The notes beneath the pieces are model-generated. The model was not told the DNA's origin. It worked only from the letters and a program-made list of their open reading frames with translations, and searched no databases. The position numbers and the translations under genes were made by a program. Below, piece by piece: positions 1-4,975 of a DNA stretch of 5,903 nucleotides. The DNA is from DAIDKA01 sp035485475. Lineage in GTDB: Bacteria; Pseudomonadota; Gammaproteobacteria; Steroidobacterales; Steroidobacteraceae. The stretch spans positions 1 to 5,903 of the forward strand of contig DATHOA010000202.1 in the NCBI GenBank assembly GCA_035485475.1. Reading direction: 5' to 3'. The first letter of the stretch is position 1; each line of letters begins with the position of its first letter.

Positions 1-675
1 CGGCCCGTTTACATGCACGTATTCGGGACTGGCTTTCTGATCGACGCCGCCGGTCACATCCTCACCAACCACCATGTACTCCAACCGTGGTGGCACGATA
101 CCCAGGCGATTCCCGTGCCAATCGATACTTTCGAGCCGACCATCGTGTCGATGTCGGCTTATTTTCCAGGCAGCGAAACACCGCTGGTGGTGCGGATCCA
201 GAGCTTGAGCGATGATTTCGATCTCGGGGTGGCAGCAGTCGATCTGCCTGTGAGCCACCCGCGGCCTGTGGCACTGGAGCAGCAAGCCGCGATTTCGGGC
301 AGCCCGGTCGTCTTGATTGGCTACCCCACCGGACTCGAAGGAATTCTTGCGCGTCTCGATGAGGCTACGCTCAAAGGGATTGCACAGGCGGTCGGGAACA
401 ACACGGAGGGTCTGGTACAGGAGCTGGCGCGAAGAAAGCTGATCCGGCCGCTCGTGACTCAGGGCCATCTCGGCGTTGTGGGCCCCGATCAACTGATCTA
501 CGACGCACAAACAACCCACGGCGGGTCCGGTAGCCCGGTATTCAATGCCAGCGGCAGGGTGATCGGGGTGAATTTCGCCATCCTGTCGGGTTTCGCCGGC
601 TCCAGTTTTGCCGTTCCCATAGCACGTGCTGCCAGGATGGTCGAAACGTCACAAGCGGTGCAAGGGGCGCGTTGA
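1..675 (+). CDS. Trypsin-like serine protease (S1/Trypsin_2 type), 5' end outside window
   Basis: Secreted or envelope-type serine endopeptidase of the chymotrypsin fold (DegP/Trypsin_2-like). Numbering from the ATG at 13, the triad is visible: His21 in TNHHVL, Asp70 in DFDLGVAAV, and Ser172 in THGGSGSPVF, with the GTGFLID strand just before the His. The Ser motif reads GGSGSP rather than the usual GNSGGP, so a Ser replaces the second Gly. The reading frame stays open from base 1 (Arg-Pro-Val-Tyr before Met13), no Shine-Dalgarno precedes the ATG at 13, and the first beta strands of the fold are missing. The gene therefore most likely starts upstream, and 13 is an internal Met. A predicted helical insert (about residues 114-145) separates the two halves. 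The protein ends about 48 residues after the catalytic Ser, with no PDZ domain. Its stop codon overlaps the next gene's ATG. The substrate is unknown. Confidence 0.85.
   Translation, partial: RPVYMHVFGTGFLIDAAGHILTNHHVLQPWWHDTQAIPVPIDTFEPTIVSMSAYFPGSETPLVVRIQSLSDDFDLGVAAVDLPVSHPRPVALEQQAAISGSPVVLIGYPTGLEGILARLDEATLKGIAQAVGNNTEGLVQELARRKLIRPLVTQGHLGVVGPDQLIYDAQTTHGGSGSPVFNASGRVIGVNFAILSGFAGSSFAVPIARAARMVETSQAVQGAR
662..667 (+). promoter_or_regulatory. Ribosome binding site for the HAD phosphatase gene
   Basis: AAGGGG lies 7 nt before the ATG at 675, within the last codons of the protease gene. This spacing favours ATG 675 over the adjacent TTG at 672, and with the TGATG overlap it indicates translational coupling. 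Confidence 0.55.
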
Positions 676-1346
676 TGCCGGCAACCGGCTCGACCCGGAT
701 AGCTGTTTTCGATCTGGATGGCACGCTCTTGGCGGGTGATTCGACGGCGGCATGGTTGCGGGCGCTGCTTTGCGCATCATGGCCGCGATGCATTGCGGCC
801 GCCATTGCGTTGCCCGCCTGGTTACTGCTCATCTGGATTCCGTCATCGCGCAAAGTCGGCGCCTCCCTCCTGCTTTGGATAGCCACGGTCGGCTACGATC
901 AGGACGCCATCACGCACAGCATCCAGGCCTTCGCAAAGCGCTTCGAGCAGGGTGACTGCGCGCTTCGTTGGCGCCGCGCCGGCCTGGCAGCGATGAAATC
1001 TCACCTGGCCACCGACGATCGGGTGGTCGTGATCACAGCCGCGCCCGAATGGCTGGCCGCGCAGCTTCTGGCCTCCTGGACTGAAGTTCGCGTGCTTGGA
1101 TCGACACTCGCCCGCTGTTGGGGTGGCTGGGTTGTCGAGAAGCATTGCTTCGGTCAGGAGAAATGCCGAGCCTTGCAACGAAACGGGTATGGCAGCGCGT
1201 GGGACGTCGTTTATACGGACAGCTACGCTGACGCACCGTTGTTGGCCGCTGCCACTGAATGTGGGTTCATCGTGAATCCGCGACGCGGTCTGCTGGCCAA
1301 ACTGCAGGCGCGTATACCGCGTATTTCACCGCTGCGTTGGACTTGA
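675..1346 (+). CDS. pgpC: HAD-superfamily (HAD-IB) phosphatase, phosphatidylglycerophosphatase C-like
   Basis: Predicted membrane-associated phosphatase of 223 aa. Motif I is FDLDGTL with nucleophile Asp13 and acid/base Asp15. Motif II is Thr121 in VVVITAAPE. Lys163 (FGQEKC) is the likely motif III lysine. Motif IV is YTDSYADAPLL (Asp182, Asp186). A hydrophobic stretch at about 38-55 sits in the cap region, as in E. coli PgpC (YfhB). Other stretches I recognise from that protein are SLLLW followed by a Gly-aromatic pair (65-74), GGWV near 150-153 with a following Cys-x-Gly-x-Glu-Lys, and an Asn-Pro-Arg near the C terminus. PgpC dephosphorylates phosphatidylglycerophosphate to phosphatidylglycerol at the inner membrane. 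Length fits (about 211 aa in E. coli). It is translationally coupled to the protease upstream, and its 3' end overlaps the opposing CDP-alcohol phosphatidyltransferase by 21 bp. The HAD-IB assignment is firm. The substrate is inferred from resemblance, and another phospholipid phosphate or phosphoserine-like substrate is possible. Confidence 0.75.
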   Translation: MPATGSTRIAVFDLDGTLLAGDSTAAWLRALLCASWPRCIAAAIALPAWLLLIWIPSSRKVGASLLLWIATVGYDQDAITHSIQAFAKRFEQGDCALRWRRAGLAAMKSHLATDDRVVVITAAPEWLAAQLLASWTEVRVLGSTLARCWGGWVVEKHCFGQEKCRALQRNGYGSAWDVVYTDSYADAPLLAAATECGFIVNPRRGLLAKLQARIPRISPLRWT

Positions 1347-2264
1347 CGCGTAGTATCGCAGCCGCTCAACGAGTACCGCGTGGGCGGCGCTTTGCCGCAG
1401 AATGAGCACGGCCAAAGCGAGGCTGAATCCGACGATCTCAAATCCGAAGTAGTATTCGGGAGACTTGAAAAGGGCGCAGATGAAGATCCCCAGGGTGCGA
1501 TAGTTGGCAGACAAGATGGACCAGCTGCGGATCTGTGGTGCCATCGTTTCACGATAACGCTGGCGAATGGCAGCGGTCTGTCCGGGCTCTCTTTGCATGG
1601 CTGCCGCCATGGTCTCGCGAAACTTCCTGCTCATGCCTGCCGTGGGGAAACTCAGGCCCACGTAGAACAGTCGGTCGAGGGAATTGAGCAGCCCGCGAAT
1701 GACCGGGTGCCCGTCGCGGCCGCGCTGGGGGCTGTTGCGGGGCGCCGGCTCCTGTGGTTTTTTTCCCCATCCCAGGTACTCGTACTCCTGGCGCTGCGCC
1801 TCGTAGCTTGCCGACTGGATCATGTGGCACACTGCCGATACCGTCACCAGGCCATACATCCAGGCGCCGTGCGCGTGACTGAGGGAGATTGCGAGGGCCG
1901 TGTAGACGGCCAGGAAGGTCACAATGTCAGCGATGCCGTCGAGCACTTTGCCGAAGTGTGAGTACGAGCCGGTGAAGCGCGCGAGCTGACCATCTGCTCC
2001 GTCCATCACATGCCAGGCGATCATGAGGGCAAAGCCGGTGATGGCCGATTGCAGGTTCCAATAGCGGTAATAGGCAAAGGCCGCAAGGATGCCGAAGAGC
2101 ATGCCCAGGATCGAGACAGCATTGGGCGTTACGCCCAGCCGGGCGAAGAAGGGCACCAGCCGGGCTGCCAGCGGATGGATGAAGTAGAGGTTGCTGAGCT
2201 CCTCGATCTCACTCGTTCGCCGGATGGGAACGCGGCCCGTGATCTCGGTCTGTGGTTGCGGCAT
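1326..2264 (-). CDS. CDP-alcohol phosphatidyltransferase family protein
   Basis: Integral membrane enzyme of 312 aa. This family moves a phosphatidyl (or similar) group from a CDP-activated lipid or alcohol to an acceptor alcohol, releasing CMP. The complete signature D-x2-D-G-x2-A-R-x8-G-x3-D-x3-D is present at residues 88-113 (Asp88, Asp91, Gly92, Ala95, Arg96, Gly105, Asp109, Asp113), so metal and CDP binding should be intact. The preceding ARLGVTPNAVSILGM (41-55) is also typical. Hydrophobic segments lie near 48-67, 73-90, 108-130, 134-152, 255-268 and 272-290. An unusual hydrophilic stretch of about 90 residues (156-248), rich in Arg, Gln, Glu and Pro, separates the helices and makes the protein longer than PgsA or PssA-type members (roughly 180-250 aa). 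The acceptor (glycerol-P, inositol-P, serine or other) cannot be read from the sequence. The ATG at 2264 has no clear Shine-Dalgarno. The gene is divergent from lptA and tail to tail with the PgpC-like phosphatase. Confidence 0.9.
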   Translation of the reverse strand: MPQPQTEITGRVPIRRTSEIEELSNLYFIHPLAARLVPFFARLGVTPNAVSILGMLFGILAAFAYYRYWNLQSAITGFALMIAWHVMDGADGQLARFTGSYSHFGKVLDGIADIVTFLAVYTALAISLSHAHGAWMYGLVTVSAVCHMIQSASYEAQRQEYEYLGWGKKPQEPAPRNSPQRGRDGHPVIRGLLNSLDRLFYVGLSFPTAGMSRKFRETMAAAMQREPGQTAAIRQRYRETMAPQIRSWSILSANYRTLGIFICALFKSPEYYFGFEIVGFSLALAVLILRQSAAHAVLVERLRYYASSPTQR

Positions 2265-2307
2265 CTATCGATTCTGTGGGCTGTTACATGAACTCGACAC
2301 GCAGCGG
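2265..2307. promoter_or_regulatory. Divergent intergenic region between the CDP-alcohol phosphatidyltransferase gene and lptA
   Basis: The 43 bp between the two divergent starts is the only non-coding DNA here, so promoters for one or both genes must lie in it or inside the neighbouring genes. I see no convincing -35/-10 pair. A weak -10-like TTACAT lies at 2284-2289. A short reading frame, ATG at 2288 to TGA at 2309-2311 (7 codons), overlaps the lptA start as ATGA. Confidence 0.35.
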
Positions 2308-2934
2308 ATGATCCCCTTTTCAAAGCCCAATGACTACCGCTCGGTGGTACCGGGCGATCGCCTGGCAGCGATCATTGCAGGAGCGTTGCTTATCGCCGGA
2401 GCCGCGGTTGCGCAGCCTCCAGCGACATCCCGGGAGTCTTTGGTCATCAGCTCAGCGTCTTCAAACATCGACGACGCGACCAACACGGCGGACTTCAAGG
2501 ATGTCAGCGTTTCGCAGGGGACCCGACGACTCACGGCCGAGCGGGCTCGGGTTACGGGCCTGCGTCTCCAGAGCAGCCAGTGGACCTTCGTGGGCCGGGT
2601 GGTGATCAATTTGGATCCAAACAGCTCGCTTTGGGCCGATCAGGCCGTCCTCGAGTATCGCGACGGCAAGCTCGCCCAGGGGACGGCGACGGGTTCTCCG
2701 ACGCACTTCGAGGAGCGCCGCCCCGACCCGCAGCCGCCCCGGCGCGGTCAGGCCGACGTTATCACATACGACGCGAAGCAGGACACTGTCCAGCTTCAAG
2801 GCCATGCCCAGGTGTCAGATGGCGACGGTATCGAGTTCAGTGCACCGGTGCTTGTCTACCATATTCACGATCACCGGTGGCAGGCCGATTCCGCAACCGA
2901 GGCGCGAACGGTCCACATCAAAGTCAGACCGTAG
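2308..2934 (+). CDS. lptA: LptA/OstA-like periplasmic LPS-transport protein
   Basis: Predicted exported protein of 208 aa. LptA units stack through an OstA beta-jellyroll fold and bridge LptC at the inner membrane to LptD at the outer membrane, carrying LPS across the periplasm. A signal peptide is clear: basic Arg11 and Arg18, hydrophobic core about 19-34, and likely cleavage after Ala-Val-Ala35 before Gln-Pro-Pro. The mature part has OstA-like repeats such as LTAERARV (75-82), SLWADQAVLEY (107-117), ADVITYDAKQDTVQLQGHAQV (149-169, except that only its hallmarks are quoted: Tyr-Asp-x4-Asp-x-Val-x-Leu-x-Gly), and GIEFSAPVLVYHIHDHRWQA (174-193). The ATG at 2308 is chosen because it gives a normal signal peptide; the frame is open further upstream but would run into the divergent transferase gene. 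No strong Shine-Dalgarno is seen. Neither lptB nor lptC is adjacent, unlike the common lptCAB arrangement, so this could be a relocated lptA or a paralogue. Its 3' end overlaps the opposing deacetylase gene by 11 bp. Confidence 0.82.
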   Translation: MIPFSKPNDYRSVVPGDRLAAIIAGALLIAGAAVAQPPATSRESLVISSASSNIDDATNTADFKDVSVSQGTRRLTAERARVTGLRLQSSQWTFVGRVVINLDPNSSLWADQAVLEYRDGKLAQGTATGSPTHFEERRPDPQPPRRGQADVITYDAKQDTVQLQGHAQVSDGDGIEFSAPVLVYHIHDHRWQADSATEARTVHIKVRP

Positions 2935-3721
2935 TCCCAAGCGCCTCCTCAGGATGGGACAGCCGCCGCCATGGGCTGCGCCACGGCGCAGGCCACCAGC
3001 GCAGTCTGCCGACGTCGAGCAGCCATTCGCCTGATAGCAGGTGTAGGGCGTCAGCGCTGCTCGTGGGCGGCTGGGAATACATGATTTCCTGCGCAGGCCA
3101 CCGGTGGCCTGAATTCCAGGTCCAGGCGCCGTGGTGTCGGTAGACCCGCATCAGCGCGCGAGCGGTGACGATGTCCGGCTTCACCACCCGACGCTGGGCC
3201 CAGTTCAAGCGCTGGGCGAGACCCCGCACGAAGATCCAGTTTCGGGGACCCACGTAGTTTGAAAACCAGACCGTAAATCCCAGCTCCTCCTGCAGGGCGG
3301 TGACTGCGCTGTAGACCTGGATATGCTCGGCGTGACCATATTCGCCCCAGGGATTGTGAGTGTAGACATCCGTGCATCCCGCCAGAGCGGGTCGCAGGCC
3401 CTCGAGCAGCTGCGCATGGTTGGATTGATACCGCTCCCGCACCGCCGGCTCGAGAATCTGCACGCCCCAGGGTGTCAACTGCGGCTTGGCCAGATAGGAC
3501 TGCCATTTCACTCCACTTTCGCCAATCGCCAGGTTGACGATGCCCCGCAGCGGCAATGCCGCGACAGCCTTGCGGCGTGCCTCGGATCGCTGAGGTTTGT
3601 CCCAGACGTCACCAAAACCAAACACAATTCGCTTCACCGAAGCGACGACGGAGCTGAGCCATAGTGCTTCGTCATCCGGATGCGCCACGACGACGGCACT
3701 CAGCGGCTGCTGGGCACTCAT
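2924..3721 (-). CDS. PIG-L/LmbE-family zinc-dependent de-N-acetylase
   Basis: Predicted cytosolic or membrane-peripheral metal hydrolase of 265 aa. The family removes the N-acetyl group from GlcNAc in conjugates such as GlcNAc-phosphatidylinositol (PIG-L), GlcNAc-inositol (MshB) and GlcNAc-malate (BshB). The hallmark AHPDDEALW is at 13-21: His14 and Asp17 are expected zinc ligands and Asp16 the general base. The second motif, THNPWGEYGHAEHIQVY, is at 121-137, with His133 as third ligand and His130 close by. The usual HxDH is HAEH here, with Glu132 replacing Asp. The C-terminal half is rich in Trp and Arg (197-253), perhaps a lid or membrane/substrate surface. The start at 3721 is set by a good Shine-Dalgarno and by lying 4 bp after the glycosyltransferase stop. 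The open frame continues upstream, but that part is only a shadow of the glycosyltransferase. The substrate is unknown; the paired glycosyltransferase suggests it deacetylates that enzyme's product. Confidence 0.92.
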   Translation of the reverse strand: MSAQQPLSAVVVAHPDDEALWLSSVVASVKRIVFGFGDVWDKPQRSEARRKAVAALPLRGIVNLAIGESGVKWQSYLAKPQLTPWGVQILEPAVRERYQSNHAQLLEGLRPALAGCTDVYTHNPWGEYGHAEHIQVYSAVTALQEELGFTVWFSNYVGPRNWIFVRGLAQRLNWAQRRVVKPDIVTARALMRVYRHHGAWTWNSGHRWPAQEIMYSQPPTSSADALHLLSGEWLLDVGRLRWWPAPWRSPWRRLSHPEEALGTTV

Positions 3722-3725
3722 GCCG

Positions 3726-4925
3726 TCATCTCCCCCGTCCCACGAGGGAGTCATAGAAGTCCTCCAGCGCTGCGGTCTGCCGGTCGATGTCGAATCGACT
3801 CTCGACCAGCGCCCGGCCCGCCGCGCCCATTTGCTGTCGTTTGCCAGGATTCTCGAGCAATTCCGACAGTCGCTGGGCAAGCGCACTGTCATCGCGCTCC
3901 GGAACCAGAAAGCCCGTCCGGCCGTCCAGGATGCATTCCGGAATTCCGCCCACCCGGGATCCGATGAGCGGTAGCCCCGTCGCGGCCGCTTCCAACAGCA
4001 CCATACCCAGCCCCTCCTCGCGTCCGGTCGCGGTGCGGATCCCCGGCAGCGCGAGCAGCGCGGCTTTGCGCATCCACGAGAGCACCTCGGCGTGGGGGAG
4101 GGCGCCGAGAAACTCGACGCGATCCCGCACGCCCAAGGAGGCGGCGAGTGCCTGAAGCCTCTTTCGCAGCGGTCCATCGCCGATGATCAGCAGCCGGACC
4201 TGGTCGTGCTGTCGCGCCACGGTGGCGAATGCTCTCAGGAGGTACCCGGTCCCCTTGACCTCCACCAGCCGCGCGACGTGCAGGATCAGCGGTTGCTCCT
4301 CGGCAGCCTCGCGCGGGCGGATGCTCTGGCAGTCCACGCCGATGTAGTGAGTGTGGGTGCGCGACTCGGGGAATCCCGTCTCCAGCAACCTGTGGCGGAT
4401 GAACGCGGAGGCGCACAGGAACAGATTGCCCTCGCGGGCCAGCTGGCGTCGTAACAGGGGATAGCGGAACCACGCGGGTGATCCCAACATGATATGCGGC
4501 TTGAGGGTCGCATCGAAGCCGTGGAAGGTCGTGACCAGCGGTATCCCCAGCTGCCGCGCCAGCCCGAGCGCGGAGACTCCTTCGATACCGAAATGCGCGT
4601 GGATCAGTGCGGGGCGCTGCCGCGACATCAAGCGCAGGTAGGGCCGCGTATTGCCGGTGAGCATCTGCAAGCCGATCCGGGGCAGCGTGTACCGTTTGTA
4701 GAGATCCTCGAGCGCCAGGCTGGTGGTGCCCGCGGGAGGGGAGCCAAAGCGCTTCCTGCCCACGTACAGCGGCCGGTAGCGGCGCAGGTGTTGCGCCTGA
4801 TCGCAGATGAAGGGCTCGGAGATCCTGAAGAGGTTGTGGCGGAAAATCGCCACTTCACGCAGCCCTGCTGCGGGTCCGACGGCTTGCGTCACCCGGCCCA
4901 CGACATCAGGCGGTGGAATGTGCAT
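3726..4925 (-). CDS. GT4-family (GT-B fold) glycosyltransferase
   Basis: Retaining, sugar-nucleotide-dependent glycosyltransferase of 399 aa, a normal length for GT4. The N-terminal acceptor domain opens with a first strand near EVAIFRHN (24-31) and contains HAHFGIEG (109-116) and TTFHGFD (132-138). The C-terminal donor domain begins with the linker strand ILHVARLVEVKG (214-225); Arg219 and Lys224 are the expected diphosphate-contacting residues. It continues with LLIIGDGPLRKRL (246-258), VEFLGALPHAEV (270-281) and the E-x7-E motif in REEGLGMVLLEAAATGLP (Glu304, Glu312), followed by GIPECILDGRTGFLV. The ATG at 4925 is preferred. An in-frame GTG at 4958 would add 11 residues but leaves only 17 bp to the divergent lptF; neither start has a clear Shine-Dalgarno. 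The stop is 4 bp before the PIG-L start, so the two form one operon. The donor may be UDP-GlcNAc, as for PIG-A, MshA and BshA, but this is inferred from the deacetylase alone. Exopolysaccharide or LPS-core transferases of this family look similar. Confidence 0.9.
   Translation of the reverse strand: MHIPPPDVVGRVTQAVGPAAGLREVAIFRHNLFRISEPFICDQAQHLRRYRPLYVGRKRFGSPPAGTTSLALEDLYKRYTLPRIGLQMLTGNTRPYLRLMSRQRPALIHAHFGIEGVSALGLARQLGIPLVTTFHGFDATLKPHIMLGSPAWFRYPLLRRQLAREGNLFLCASAFIRHRLLETGFPESRTHTHYIGVDCQSIRPREAAEEQPLILHVARLVEVKGTGYLLRAFATVARQHDQVRLLIIGDGPLRKRLQALAASLGVRDRVEFLGALPHAEVLSWMRKAALLALPGIRTATGREEGLGMVLLEAAATGLPLIGSRVGGIPECILDGRTGFLVPERDDSALAQRLSELLENPGKRQQMGAAGRALVESRFDIDRQTAALEDFYDSLVGRGR
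3730..3736 (-). promoter_or_regulatory. Ribosome binding site of the PIG-L deacetylase gene
   Basis: On the minus strand GGGGGAG sits 8 nt before the ATG at 3721, inside the last codons of the glycosyltransferase gene. It fixes the deacetylase start and argues against the 417-codon extended frame. Confidence 0.6.
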
Positions 4926-4975
4926 ACATTTCGGCAGCAGATATTTTAATCTTAGCACCGAGTAGGGCTAACCGC
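4926..4975. promoter_or_regulatory. Divergent promoter region between the glycosyltransferase operon and lptF
   Basis: A 50-bp intergenic stretch with the most obvious AT-rich island of the window (4941-4954). On the minus strand TAAAAT at 4948-4943 is a 5/6 match to a sigma-70 -10 box, with a weak TTAGCC 17 bp upstream (4971-4966); it lies 17 nt before the ATG at 4925. On the plus strand TATTTT (4942-4947) could serve lptF. The two proposed -10 boxes overlap, so the promoters may compete. Assignment is by eye only. Confidence 0.4.
4964..4967 (+). promoter_or_regulatory. Ribosome binding site of lptF
   Basis: AGGG lies 8 nt before the ATG at 4976. It is a modest match with normal spacing, and it supports this start. 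Confidence 0.4.

Noticed and set aside
672..674. TTG at 672 as the start of the HAD phosphatase
   Set aside because: The ATG at 675 follows immediately and has the better 7-nt spacing to AAGGGG.
1380..1961. 193-codon plus-strand frame
   Set aside because: Antisense to the CDP-alcohol phosphatidyltransferase, whose full catalytic motif is on the other strand. The predicted peptide has no recognisable domain.
2191..2307. Upstream extension of lptA to an in-frame start at 2191
   Set aside because: It would overlap the transferase coding region and place 39 residues before an otherwise normal signal peptide.
2580..3143. 187-codon plus-strand frame across the lptA/PIG-L junction
   Set aside because: Arg/Gly/Pro/Ser-rich sequence typical of a shadow frame in GC-rich DNA. 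It overlaps two genes with clear domains.
3722..4177. N-terminal extension of the PIG-L frame on the minus strand (417 codons in total)
   Set aside because: The extra 152 codons lie inside the well-supported glycosyltransferase gene in another frame, encode Arg/Trp-rich non-domain sequence, and a good Shine-Dalgarno marks the start at 3721.
3889..4473. 194-codon minus-strand frame
   Set aside because: A frame-shifted shadow of the glycosyltransferase; low-complexity Arg/Gly/Ala/Pro composition and no domain.
4494..4949. 151-codon plus-strand frame
   Set aside because: Antisense to the N-terminal half of the glycosyltransferase, with no recognisable motif or Shine-Dalgarno.
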